DNA of 64,000 bases from Olsenella sp. KH3B4 (GTDB taxonomy: Bacteria > Actinomycetota > Coriobacteriia > Coriobacteriales > Atopobiaceae): positions 186,001-250,000 of the forward strand of contig FOHD01000002.1 in the NCBI GenBank assembly GCA_900111695.1. The letters are read 5' to 3'. Position numbers and translations under genes: made by a program. Under the pieces are notes generated by a model that saw nothing but the letters and a program-made list of their open reading frames with translations, had not been told where the DNA came from and made no database searches. Below, in pieces: positions 43,116 to 51,376 of the stretch; position 1 is the stretch's first letter; each line of letters begins with the position of its first letter.

Positions 43116-44558
43116 TTACTCGACGTCGTTGGAGTCGAAGCGATCGCCGCACTCGGGGCAGAACTTGGGCGGGTGGGTCTGGTCCTCCGGCACCCACCCA
43201 CACTTGTCGCAGCGATAGCGCGGCTGGGGGGCCGGCTGCGGCTTGGGCGTACCGCACTCCTGGCAGAACTTGCTGCGGTTGGCGGTACCGCACGAAGGGC
43301 AGGTCCAGCCTTCGTCGTCAGATGCTGCGGGCGCTGCGGGTGCCGCCGGAGCAGCATCAGCAGCGGGCTGCGGCGCGGCGCCCCCCTGCGGAGCCGGCCC
43401 GTCCGGATAGCCGCCCTGAGGCGCGCCGGGGTAGCCGCCCTGCCCCTGTGGGAACCCGCCTTGACCACCCTGCGGATAGCCGCCCGGGCCGCCTTGCGGA
43501 TAGCCCTGTCCACCCTGCGGATAACCGCCACCGGGGTAGCCGCCCTGGCCCATCTGGAAGAGCTGCTGGGCGTTCATGCCACCCATACCGCCTGCCATCT
43601 GCGCCATGTTCATGCCGGCAAAGCCCACGAAGGCACCGGCATCGTTGCCCGCCGCCGTACGCATCGCATCGCCCTGCGCGGAGGCGAGGTTCGCTGCGGC
43701 CATGCGCGGGTCGCGCATGACGGCCGTGCGCTGGAGCTCCTTGATGGTCTTCTCGTCCTCTGGGTCTGCCGCAATGGCGTTGACGCCAAACGCCACGATC
43801 TGGATGCCTCGGGTCTCTCGCCACTTCTTCGAGAGGATGTCCGAAAGCGCCTGGGAGACCTCCTCAGTGTGCGCCGGTACGGCCGAGTAGCGAATTCCCA
43901 TCTCGGAGATGCGCGCGAACGCCGGCTGCAGTGCCGTGAGCAGCTCGCTTCTCAGCTGAGAGGCAATCTGGTCGCGCGTGTACTCGTCCTCGACGTTGCC
44001 GCATACGTTCTGGTAGAACAGCAGCGGATCGGCGAGCTTGAACGAGAACTCGCCGTTGCAGCGCACGGCAATGTCCATGTCGAGGCCGATGTTGTTGTCC
44101 ACCACGCGGAAGGGCACCGGCGTTGGGGTGCCATAGCGGTTGCCCATAATCTCTTTGGTGTTGAAGTAGTACACGCGCTGGTCAAGGCCAGTGTCGCCAC
44201 CAAAGGTGAAGCGCTTGCCAATGTTCTTGAACGTATCGACGATGCTCGAGCCGAGATTGCCCGCAAAGACGGAGGGGGCGGCCTTGGAGTCGTAGGTAAA
44301 CTCGCCCGGCTCGGCGCAGAAGTCCACGACCTTGCCCTGCTCAACGATGACCATGCACTGGCCATCGTTGACCACGACAATCGAGCCGTTCGAGATGATG
44401 TTGTCGTCACCTTTCGTGTTGGAGCTGCGAGACCCAACGCGCTTCTGGCCCTTTGCGCACAGGACGTGCGCGTCGAGCGACTCGCAGTAGATCATTTCCT
44501 TCCACTGGTCGGCGAGGTTGCCGGTGAGGGCACCGAGGGCCGCCTTGATGAGTGCCAT
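43116..44558 (-). CDS. SPFH-domain protein with GYP-rich linker and zinc ribbons
   Basis: A 480-residue cytosolic or membrane-associated protein. Residues about 20-280 are an SPFH/band-7 domain of the YdjI (virion-core-like) type (MIYCESLDAHVLCAKGQ...RVVDNNIGLDMDIAVRCNGE). Then come a Met/Ala region and about ten GYPQGG-type repeats (345-400) likely to be disordered, an Ala/Pro stretch, and two C-terminal zinc ribbons (CPSCGTANRSKFCQECG and CDKCGW...CPECG). Such proteins form membrane-linked oligomers in envelope-stress systems. It is 31 bp downstream of the zinc-ribbon gene at 44590 and shares its promoter. Confidence 0.88.
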   Translation of the reverse strand: MALIKAALGALTGNLADQWKEMIYCESLDAHVLCAKGQKRVGSRSSNTKGDDNIISNGSIVVVNDGQCMVIVEQGKVVDFCAEPGEFTYDSKAAPSVFAGNLGSSIVDTFKNIGKRFTFGGDTGLDQRVYYFNTKEIMGNRYGTPTPVPFRVVDNNIGLDMDIAVRCNGEFSFKLADPLLFYQNVCGNVEDEYTRDQIASQLRSELLTALQPAFARISEMGIRYSAVPAHTEEVSQALSDILSKKWRETRGIQIVAFGVNAIAADPEDEKTIKELQRTAVMRDPRMAAANLASAQGDAMRTAAGNDAGAFVGFAGMNMAQMAGGMGGMNAQQLFQMGQGGYPGGGYPQGGQGYPQGGPGGYPQGGQGGFPQGQGGYPGAPQGGYPDGPAPQGGAAPQPAADAAPAAPAAPAASDDEGWTCPSCGTANRSKFCQECGTPKPQPAPQPRYRCDKCGWVPEDQTHPPKFCPECGDRFDSNDVE

Positions 44559-44589
44559 GGGAAAGCCTCCTTACTTGTGATGCCTCGCG

Positions 44590-45165
44590 CTACTCCTGCA
44601 GATCGCGCATCACGCGGGCCACGATCTTGGCCTCATCGCTGGACATGATGAAGGGGTGACCGCCGATGATGACCTTGCCCCCGTTTCGCTCAATCCTGCA
44701 GTCGTCGTAGTCGTCCCAGTCGACGAACGCGGAGTCCCCGTCCTCGTCGACCATGTAGACTCCCGAGACGGTCACGGCAAAGCCGACCTTGCAGCTACCG
44801 AAGATCGTGGTGTCGACAACGCAATAGACCTCGTCGGCGTCATCATCGTCGATGCCAAAGTGCTTGACGGCCGCGTCAATCTTGTCCGGGTTGTCGTCAA
44901 GCCGGTCTCCGAAGTACGCGTCGGACAGGTCGGACTCGTCATCGACGTGCTCGTCGTAGGCGTCCCGGAAGAACTGCTCGAAGTCGAAGCCCTCCTCGTC
45001 GTCCTCCTCGTCCTCGACGTCATCGGAGACTGCCGCAGCCGTCTCCGCCTCGCCGTCCTTAAGCTTGAAGACGCTGTCGCAGCTGGTGCAGCGGCCGTAG
45101 ACGCCGTTGCCAAACGGGACGACATCACCCATGCAGTTAGGGCACTTCATCGAGATTGCTTCCAT
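44590..45165 (-). CDS. Zinc-ribbon protein with acidic middle region
   Basis: A 191-residue protein. The N-terminal CPNCMG...CTSC (about residues 8-32) is a zinc ribbon. An Asp/Glu-rich stretch (about 48-110) follows, then a C-terminal beta domain (VVDTTIFGSCKVGFAVTVSGVYMVDE, shown in part, and FVDWDDYDDCRI) resembling a PH-like or SHOCT-adjacent fold. The ATG at 45165 has AAAGGA six bases before. It leads the SPFH operon; two TCATAC palindromes lie in the divergent promoter. Confidence 0.75.
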   Translation of the reverse strand: MEAISMKCPNCMGDVVPFGNGVYGRCTSCDSVFKLKDGEAETAAAVSDDVEDEEDDEEGFDFEQFFRDAYDEHVDDESDLSDAYFGDRLDDNPDKIDAAVKHFGIDDDDADEVYCVVDTTIFGSCKVGFAVTVSGVYMVDEDGDSAFVDWDDYDDCRIERNGGKVIIGGHPFIMSSDEAKIVARVMRDLQE

Positions 45166-45236
45166 GATCATTCCTTTCAGGCAGGGGGTGGGATTTCGTG
45201 CGTCGCCGTGATTCTAGGAAGGCTGGAAGCGTCCTA

Positions 45237-45256
45237 CCTCATACCAAAGTATGAGG
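45237..45256. promoter_or_regulatory. TCATAC-N4-GTATGA palindrome, site 2
   Basis: CCTCATAC-CAAA-GTATGAGG, perfect 8-bp arms, 72 bp before the zinc-ribbon start at 45165. Confidence 0.75.
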
Positions 45257-45294
45257 GTCAAATGCCGTAGGTCGATCGTGCGCTGCAGACGGCA

Positions 45295-45314
45295 CCTCAT
45301 ACTTTGGGATGAGG
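45295..45314. promoter_or_regulatory. TCATAC-N4-GTATGA palindrome, site 3
   Basis: CCTCATAC-TTTG-GGATGAGG, one mismatch in the right arm, 58 bp centre-to-centre from site 2 and 86 bp before the start at 45400. Confidence 0.7.
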
Positions 45315-45399
45315 ACATGCGATGTTCGTAGCGGCAAACTGCGCTCAATCAGGCGGATCAGGGTACCGCCTCACGACCATCGTGGATAGGAGTTTTCTC

Positions 45400-45774
45400 A
45401 TGGCATTTGGATTCAAGCTCAAGACCGTCAAGACCAACGAGAGCTTCGAGAACTACCAGCAGCTCTTCGACCGTATCAAGGACGTCGACTTCACCGCGGG
45501 CAAGCCTGAGCTTGTGAAGAACGGCTTTGCCGACGTAATCGTGTTCCCGCCCCTCGACCGTCAAAACCAGATCTGGGTCATGCTCCAGGGCAAGAACAAG
45601 ATCATCATCCAGAAGAACCAGGTGGTGGGCGTTACCGATCAGGCCATCAACGCTGCGTTCGACGCCGTGACCGGTGGTCTGTTCTCCGTTGGTTCGATCA
45701 TGGGGAAGAACGCCAAGAACATCGAGAAGCTCGTCGAGACCACGGCCTCCGAGCTTGAGGCGCTCAAGCTCTAG
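45400..45774 (+). CDS. Small cytosolic protein of unknown function
   Basis: A 124-residue soluble protein, not recognised. It has a mixed alpha/beta N-terminus (FGFKLKTVKTNESFENYQQL), a central hydrophobic strand pair (ADVIVFPPL...QIWVMLQGKNKIIIQKNQ) and a C-terminal Gly/Ala helix region (FDAVTGGLFSVGSIMGKN). The strands could be a small PH-like barrel, as in proteins found with SPFH genes. The ATG at 45400 has AGGAG eight bases upstream. It is divergent from the zinc-ribbon/SPFH operon and shares the double-palindrome promoter. Confidence 0.7.
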   Translation: MAFGFKLKTVKTNESFENYQQLFDRIKDVDFTAGKPELVKNGFADVIVFPPLDRQNQIWVMLQGKNKIIIQKNQVVGVTDQAINAAFDAVTGGLFSVGSIMGKNAKNIEKLVETTASELEALKL

Positions 45775-45900
45775 CTCCTGGACTCAATGCTGACGCTGGA
45801 CACCTGAGCAGAATTCGATATCCTCCCCTCCGTACCCGACCGACGTGGTCTATCTTGGATAGGCGACGGTCGGGTACTTGCTGTTCGCGGGGAGAACGCA

Positions 45901-45999
45901 ATGCCTGCGCCTTGCAGAACCAGTGGCGAAGGCATCTACGTTGCAAATTGCTATGAGATGGTGGTTGACCTTGGTAAAGATGGTTGCCCTCGAGCTTGA
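45901..45999 (+). CDS. Possible 32-residue leader ORF overlapping the LuxR gene
   Basis: ATG at 45901 is preceded by GGGGAG and opens a 33-codon frame ending TGA at 45999, overlapping the probable start of the LuxR gene by 20 bp in another frame. The peptide has four Cys. The LuxR gene itself lacks a good ribosome site, so translation may be coupled through this ORF. Weak support. Confidence 0.3.
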   Translation: MPAPCRTSGEGIYVANCYEMVVDLGKDGCPRA

Positions 46000-48337
46000 C
46001 GAATATCTGTGGGCGCAGTGGAGCTGCACGCGCTTGGCGTTTATCTGTGCGCCCTTGGGTTTTGGCAAGACGGAGTTTGCCCGCCGTATGCTCCAAGGTC
46101 AGAACACCCTTGAGGTCGACGCCGAGAAGGACGACGTCACCAAGCTCGTAACCACACGAAACGCCAGCAACTACGATGCCGTTCTCTTGGACAACATCCA
46201 TGATGACCTCTCGACTGAAGCAGGGTCGAAGCTCTCGTCCGTCATCAGGCAGTGCGACAGCACGCGCTTTGTCTTCACGTCCCGTGCGCCGATGCCCGGA
46301 TGGCTCACCCCATTCTTCGCCAAGGGCGAAGTGCTCGTCGTGACCACCGAGGACCTGTACGTTTCGGACACTGACATCGCACACCTCCTTGCCGCGAACA
46401 ACCTTACAGCCACGCCCGAGCTTGTCGATAAAGTTGCCGACGTGACGTCTCGTTATCCCATGGCGACATCGCTCGCCGTTGCCCACATGCTGCGCGGTGA
46501 TGGCGACACCTGGGAGAGAAACCTCTTCGACGAGGTGATGTGCTACTTCGATGCAGAGTTCAGGCGGCGCTTTAGCCCCAGGGTGCAAGATCTCCTGATG
46601 CTCGTCCCCTTCTTCGACCACATCGACAAGGATCTGGTCTTGGGGGTGCTTGGGGAGGAGGACGGCAAGGAGCTTCTCGACGTACTCCAGCACACCACAT
46701 GCTTCGTCACCCCCGAGGGTGACGCATGGGCGGTAAACCCGGGCGTAAGGAAGTTCTTCGAGTGGGAGCGTACGCGCCGGCATGACGACGCCTCGTATTA
46801 TTCCGTCATCGACCACGCAGTCGACTACTACGTGACGCACGGGAGCTACATCAGGGCCCTGGAGCTGTGCTCGCGCACGAAGAACAACAAGCGCATGCTC
46901 GCCATCCTGGAGGAACACGCAAAGCTCAACCCCGGAAACGGCAGCTATTGTGAGCTCGAACGCTACTATCACGCCTTGCCCGAGGACATTGTGCGCGAAT
47001 CCCCCAGGCTCATGCGCATCATGAGCCTCATGGACTCCATGCTCATGGACACTGTTGGCTCCGAGCGTTGGTACTCGGAACTCGAGGACTACGCACATGC
47101 GCCCCAGCGCACGCGCGAAGAGCTCAAGCTCGCAAACGCCAACCTCGCGTACCTCGACATCGCGCTGCCCCACCGGCGGCTGACCAGTCTCACCGACGCC
47201 GTGGCCGCACTCGCGAGGGTCAATGCCAGCAACGATCCCGAGCTTATGCCGTCCATGACAAGCGCAATGCCCAGTGTCATCAACGGCGGGCGCGACCTCA
47301 GCCCCTGGGTTTCCTCAGACGAAGAGACCTGCATCCTCATTGGCAAGCTAGCCGGGCGGGCGCTTGGCAGGCTTGCCGTGGGCTGCACCGAGGTGGCCTT
47401 GTGCGAGAGCAAGTTCGAGAAAGGCGAGGATGTCACGCCGTACGTCTCCAAGGTCAACGCCGTCCTCCCCAAGATCAGGCGTAATGGAGACCCCTCTGTC
47501 GAGTTTGCCGCAACGGGCATTGAGTGCAGGAACCTCGTCGACCAAGGTGACGCGCGACAGGCACTCTCCCTTCTCGACCTCCAGCGCAGGCACCTGTTGC
47601 AGGTGAAGCCACACGAGTGCGGGCGCATCATCGCAAACCTCGATGCCATGCGCTGCCGCATCTGGCTGCGTTTGAACCAGACGGAACGCGCTCACGCATG
47701 GCTCGAGGAGAACGAGCCGGACCTCTCGAAGCCCCTCGACTTCCTGAACCGCTACATCTACAAGACCGTGAGCCAGGTGCTCATCTCGGAGTGCCGCTAC
47801 GACGAGGCCCTGCGCCTTATGTCCACGCTCAGCGAATACGTGCAGTCCCGTGACATCTTCATTGACTTCATCAACTACAGCGTCCTTGCCGCAATTGCCA
47901 CATGGCGAAGCAACAAGGGTGACTGGAAGGCATGGATGGTTCGGGCACTCAACATGGCAAAGCGCTTTGGCTATGTGCGCACCATCTCGACCTACGGGGC
48001 TGCCGTGCTGCCGCTTCTCATCGAAACGCAAAAGCATGCCGAGGAGATGGGCGTCGACCCCAGCCAGGTGTCACGTCTCATCAAGGCCGCGCGCGTGCAG
48101 GCAACGCATTACCCCAACTTCATGGCTGTGCCCTCGGGCCCGACGGAGCCCCTCACCGACACGGAGCTCCAGGTGCTACGCCTTATCTGCCGCGACAAGA
48201 GCAATGCCGAGATTGGCGAGATCTTGAGCATCAAGCTCCCCACGATGAAGACGCACGTGAGCCACATCCTCACGAAGCTTGATGTGAGCCGTCGTTCGCA
48301 GGCCGCAAGCGAGGCCCGCCGCCTTCACCTCGTGTGA
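45980..48337 (+). CDS. MalT-like (LAL) LuxR-family transcriptional regulator
   Basis: About 785 residues. The N-terminal ATPase has Walker A APLGFGKTE (residues about 23-31) and Walker B AVLLDNIHDD. A long helical-repeat region follows (about 230-710), then a C-terminal LuxR helix-turn-helix (LTDTELQVLRLICRDKSNAEI...MKTHVSHILTKLDVSRRSQA). LAL/MalT proteins bind ATP and an inducer before activating transcription. The start is uncertain: ATG 45980 fits domain length but has no clear ribosome site; 45953 is an alternative. TCATAC palindromes surround this gene on both sides, making it the best candidate to bind them. Confidence 0.88.
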   Translation: MVALELDEYLWAQWSCTRLAFICAPLGFGKTEFARRMLQGQNTLEVDAEKDDVTKLVTTRNASNYDAVLLDNIHDDLSTEAGSKLSSVIRQCDSTRFVFTSRAPMPGWLTPFFAKGEVLVVTTEDLYVSDTDIAHLLAANNLTATPELVDKVADVTSRYPMATSLAVAHMLRGDGDTWERNLFDEVMCYFDAEFRRRFSPRVQDLLMLVPFFDHIDKDLVLGVLGEEDGKELLDVLQHTTCFVTPEGDAWAVNPGVRKFFEWERTRRHDDASYYSVIDHAVDYYVTHGSYIRALELCSRTKNNKRMLAILEEHAKLNPGNGSYCELERYYHALPEDIVRESPRLMRIMSLMDSMLMDTVGSERWYSELEDYAHAPQRTREELKLANANLAYLDIALPHRRLTSLTDAVAALARVNASNDPELMPSMTSAMPSVINGGRDLSPWVSSDEETCILIGKLAGRALGRLAVGCTEVALCESKFEKGEDVTPYVSKVNAVLPKIRRNGDPSVEFAATGIECRNLVDQGDARQALSLLDLQRRHLLQVKPHECGRIIANLDAMRCRIWLRLNQTERAHAWLEENEPDLSKPLDFLNRYIYKTVSQVLISECRYDEALRLMSTLSEYVQSRDIFIDFINYSVLAAIATWRSNKGDWKAWMVRALNMAKRFGYVRTISTYGAAVLPLLIETQKHAEEMGVDPSQVSRLIKAARVQATHYPNFMAVPSGPTEPLTDTELQVLRLICRDKSNAEIGEILSIKLPTMKTHVSHILTKLDVSRRSQAASEARRLHLV

Positions 48338-48338
48338 G

Positions 48339-48373
48339 GCATGAGACAAGGGGACAGTCCCCTTGTCTCATGC
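48339..48373. repeat. TGAGACAAGGGGAC palindrome, copy 5
   Basis: GCATGAGACAAGGGGAC-ag-GTCCCC-type arm, a 35-bp palindrome two bases after the LuxR gene stop. The AAAGGG/CCCTTT of other copies is AAGGGG/CCCCTT here, a paired change that keeps the stem. Confidence 0.88.
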
Positions 48374-48404
48374 CTCTCCACCAATCTTTCATTTTGTTTT
48401 GCCG

Positions 48405-48424
48405 TCTCATACTTTGGAATGATG
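48405..48424. promoter_or_regulatory. TCATAC palindrome, site 4 (imperfect)
   Basis: TCTCATAC-TTTG-GAATGATG: the left half is conserved, the right half degraded. It lies 98 bp before the lipoprotein start at 48522. Confidence 0.5.
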
Positions 48425-48521
48425 TAGACGCATCTGCCTTTCCATAGGATTCCTTTCAGCAGCTAGGGCACGCCCTGCAACAAGCCCAGCCAATCAGATT
48501 CTCTGAGAGAAAGGAATCACA

Positions 48522-49076
48522 ATGCTCAGCAGGAACCGCATCGTCACCATCGGCCTCGCCCTCGCACTGGTCGCCTCCCCTGTCGCCCTTACGGCTTGCG
48601 GCGGCTCCAGCTCCTCTGACTCCGAGAGCACCGCTACCGAGGCAACCACGGACAACACCGCATCGAGCGAGTCCACAGCCACCGATAGCTCCTCCAGCAC
48701 CCAGAGCTACTCCATCTCCACCAGCGAAATCACCGAGGCCTACATGGGTGCCTCCGAGGCCGGCGAGACCATCTACTACGTGGGCAACAGCGACGGCTCC
48801 AAGACCGGCATCTTCTTCCTCGACGCCGACAACATGGCGAACGTGAGCTTCATGGGCCCCGCCACCGTGACGCAGCAGAACGGCGAGAACCTCATCACCA
48901 TCACCGACGAGCTCTCCGGCAACACCCTCACCTTTGGCGTTACCAACAACGATGACGGCACCATCACCATCGACATGGGCAACGAGCTAGGCAAGGCCAT
49001 CCTTGCTCAGGCCGATGTCGCTGAGACCGTCAACGCCATCAAGACCATCCAGACCAACACCACGTCGGTCCAGTAG
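48522..49076 (+). CDS. Secreted lipoprotein of unknown function
   Basis: A 184-residue lipoprotein with signal peptide and lipobox LTAC (Cys about 26), a Ser/Thr/Glu-rich linker to about residue 62, and a beta-rich C-terminal domain (IYYVGNSDGSKTGIFFLDAD, FGVTNNDDGTITIDM). No family is recognised. AAAGGAATCACA precedes the ATG. A TCATAC-type site upstream links it to the LuxR regulator next door. A terminator follows. Confidence 0.8.
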   Translation: MLSRNRIVTIGLALALVASPVALTACGGSSSSDSESTATEATTDNTASSESTATDSSSSTQSYSISTSEITEAYMGASEAGETIYYVGNSDGSKTGIFFLDADNMANVSFMGPATVTQQNGENLITITDELSGNTLTFGVTNNDDGTITIDMGNELGKAILAQADVAETVNAIKTIQTNTTSVQ

Positions 49077-49132
49077 GCTCGCACCCTACGCATTTCTCGT
49101 CTCCCCCTCCCTCGGGCCTTCCCAGCCCTTGA

Positions 49133-49169
49133 CCCCCGGACGAACGCGACTCGGCCGGGGGCCATCTTT
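49133..49169 (+). terminator. Terminator after the lipoprotein gene
   Basis: CCCCCGG (49133-49139) and CCGGGGG (49155-49161) followed by CCATCTTTT. Confidence 0.65.
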
Positions 49170-49214
49170 TACAAACAGGGGCGGGAACCCTAGGCGAGTA
49201 GAACAGTGGCACCG

Positions 49215-50243
49215 TTAGTGCTGGTGTGGCCTCTCGGACACGGGGCGTAGCTCCGCGCGGCAGCGGATCATCTCCGCCGCAATCGAGATGGCAATCTCGG
49301 GAGGCGTCACCGCAAGGATGGGGTCACCGATGGGCAGGTGGATGCCCTCGTCGACCCACGTGGGATCAACGCCGCGCTCCTTCAGCGTCTTGCGTGCGAA
49401 GGCCGCCTTGCCACGGCTGCCAATGCAGCCCACGTAGGCAGGACGCACGCGCGAGACCTGCTCGAGCACATCGATGTCCCAGGCATGCCCGTGCGTGGTA
49501 ACCACCACGTAGTCGCGCGGCGTCACCTGCACCTTCTCGCCAAGCTTGGTGAAGTCGCCGAGCACCACGCGCTCCGCTGTGGGGAAGTCTCCCGAGACCG
49601 CGACGCCCTCGCGATCGTCGAAGACCACCACTCGAAAGCCCACACTGGCAAGCACGGGCGTGAGGGCACGGCCAACGTGGCCGCCGCCAAAGATGTAGGC
49701 AATGGGGTCAGGACCAGCCGGCTCTGCGTAGACTTTGGTCTCCTCGTCCCAAAGGGTGGTCTCGGTGGTGGCGCGCGGATCACCCTGCGGTAGCTCGTCG
49801 AGATTTGAAAGCTCGACGGTGATATCCGAGAGGTTCGCCCAGCTCTCGGTAATCACGAAGGGCTTGCCGGAGCGCAGGCGCTCAAGCAAGTCACCCAGCA
49901 CGCCCTTGGCAAACGCCGGCTCCCACAGCTTCACGCCCACCAGTGCGTCGCCGCCGCAGGCCATGCCCGTCTTGGCGTGGGTCATCCACTCGAGCTGGTT
50001 GGGCTCCTCGCCTGCCAGCACGCGCTGGCACCTCTCCTGCATCTGCTGCTCTATGCGGCCGCCGCCAATGGTGCCCAGCCAAGTTCCGTCGGCGAGAAGC
50101 GCCATACGCGCACTCGCGCCACGCGGCATGGAGCCGCGCGTAGCGAGGATGCTTGCGAGGGCAAACGCGCGCCCCTCCTCGGCCTCCTTCAAGAGGCGTC
50201 CCACAAAGATGATGTCACGCAGGGTCTCGTGCGAGTCTGTCAT
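49215..50243 (-). CDS. xdhC: XdhC/CoxI-family molybdenum-hydroxylase maturation factor
   Basis: A 342-residue cytosolic protein. The N-terminal XdhC_CoxI domain (about 15-80) has ILATRGSMPRGASARMALL and IGGGRIEQQM; the C-terminal Rossmann domain (about 190-335) has YIFGGGHVGRAL and VVTTHGHAWDIDVLEQ. XdhC proteins bind the molybdenum cofactor, promote its sulfuration and deliver it to xanthine dehydrogenase-type enzymes. Last in the operon yedF-csd-DUF3343-yqeB-selD-xdhC, 51 bp after selD. The start at 50243 is the first ATG, with GGTAGAACCCC upstream. Confidence 0.9.
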   Translation of the reverse strand: MTDSHETLRDIIFVGRLLKEAEEGRAFALASILATRGSMPRGASARMALLADGTWLGTIGGGRIEQQMQERCQRVLAGEEPNQLEWMTHAKTGMACGGDALVGVKLWEPAFAKGVLGDLLERLRSGKPFVITESWANLSDITVELSNLDELPQGDPRATTETTLWDEETKVYAEPAGPDPIAYIFGGGHVGRALTPVLASVGFRVVVFDDREGVAVSGDFPTAERVVLGDFTKLGEKVQVTPRDYVVVTTHGHAWDIDVLEQVSRVRPAYVGCIGSRGKAAFARKTLKERGVDPTWVDEGIHLPIGDPILAVTPPEIAISIAAEMIRCRAELRPVSERPHQH

Positions 50244-50294
50244 GGGGTTCTACCTGCCATTCATTTGTTTGGCGTTGTGCGTGTCAGGACGTTT

Positions 50295-51374
50295 CTACCC
50301 AGCGTAGCTCAGGCGGATGCGCGACCCGCCGTCGTAGGCCTCCACGCGGCCCACCACGCGTGCGTCCGGAACGCGCCCGTCGGCGAGAAGGTCGGCAAGC
50401 AGGGAGTCCGAGTCTTCTGCAGCAACCGCCACCAAAAGCCCGCCCGAGGTCTCCGGGCAGAACAGGAGATCGGCGAGGTCCTGCGGCACGTTCGTCGCAT
50501 CCGCGGACGCCTCCGCAAAGTGGCGGTTACGATACATTCCCGCAGGCAGAATGCCCAAGCGAGCCCAGTCGCGCGCGTGGGTGAGAAGCGCCGGCGCCTT
50601 GGCGTCGATCACCACACGCACGTCCGCGCCCTGCGCCATCTCGAGCGAGTGTCCCATGAGGCCAAAGCCCGTGACGTCTGTCGCCGCATGGACGTCGTGA
50701 CGCACGATAACGTCGCGCGCCCAACGGTTGAGGCACATCATCTGGCGCTCGGCAGCCGCGACATCTGCGGGATCTGCCAGGCCGCCCTTCTCGGCAGTGG
50801 TTATGACACCCACGCCAAGTGCCTTGGTAAGCACAAGCACGTCACCCGGGCGTGCGCCGGAGTTGGTAAGCATGCGGTGCGGGTCCACAAAGCCCGTGAC
50901 GGCCAGGCCGTACTTGGGCTCCTCGTCGTAGATGCTGTGGCCGCCCACGATGGAAGCACCTGCCTCGTAGACCTTCTCGTAGCCGCCGCGCAGGATCTCG
51001 TGTACAACGTCGGACGGCATGTCCTCGGGCACGGCCATCACGTTGAGCGCCACCTTGGGCTCGCCGCCCATGGCGTATACGTCCGAGAGCGCGTTGGTGG
51101 CGGCAATGGCGCCGTAGGTGTAGGGATCGTCGGCGATGGGCGGGAAGAAGTCGACCGTCTCGACGATGGCCACGTTGTCCGTCACACGGTAAACCGCAGC
51201 GTCGTCGGACTTGTCGAAGCCAACCAGGAGGTTGGGGTCGCGCTGGACCTTGATATCCTTGAGGAGCTTCGCGAGCTCTCCCGCTCCCACCTTGGCACCG
51301 CAGCCCGCGCACTCCGCGAGCTTGGTGAGCTTGACGTCGTTGCCGCCAGCCGATGCCACGTTGTTCTCGGCCAT
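50295..51374 (-). CDS. selD: Selenide, water dikinase (selenophosphate synthase)
   Basis: A 359-residue enzyme that makes selenophosphate from selenide and ATP. The catalytic pair is in CAGCGAKV: C25 and K28 correspond to C17 and K20 of E. coli SelD. The catalytic residue is Cys, not selenocysteine. ATP-binding features include DDAAVYRV, TVDFFPPIADDPYTYG, GGHSIYDEEPKYG and DVTGFGLMGH. It starts 2 bp after yqeB's stop. Context (yqeB, yedF, cysteine desulfurase, xdhC) says the selenium is destined for a selenium-dependent molybdenum hydroxylase; use for selenocysteine or selenouridine cannot be excluded. Confidence 0.95.
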   Translation of the reverse strand: MAENNVASAGGNDVKLTKLAECAGCGAKVGAGELAKLLKDIKVQRDPNLLVGFDKSDDAAVYRVTDNVAIVETVDFFPPIADDPYTYGAIAATNALSDVYAMGGEPKVALNVMAVPEDMPSDVVHEILRGGYEKVYEAGASIVGGHSIYDEEPKYGLAVTGFVDPHRMLTNSGARPGDVLVLTKALGVGVITTAEKGGLADPADVAAAERQMMCLNRWARDVIVRHDVHAATDVTGFGLMGHSLEMAQGADVRVVIDAKAPALLTHARDWARLGILPAGMYRNRHFAEASADATNVPQDLADLLFCPETSGGLLVAVAAEDSDSLLADLLADGRVPDARVVGRVEAYDGGSRIRLSYAG

Positions 51375-51376
51375 CG

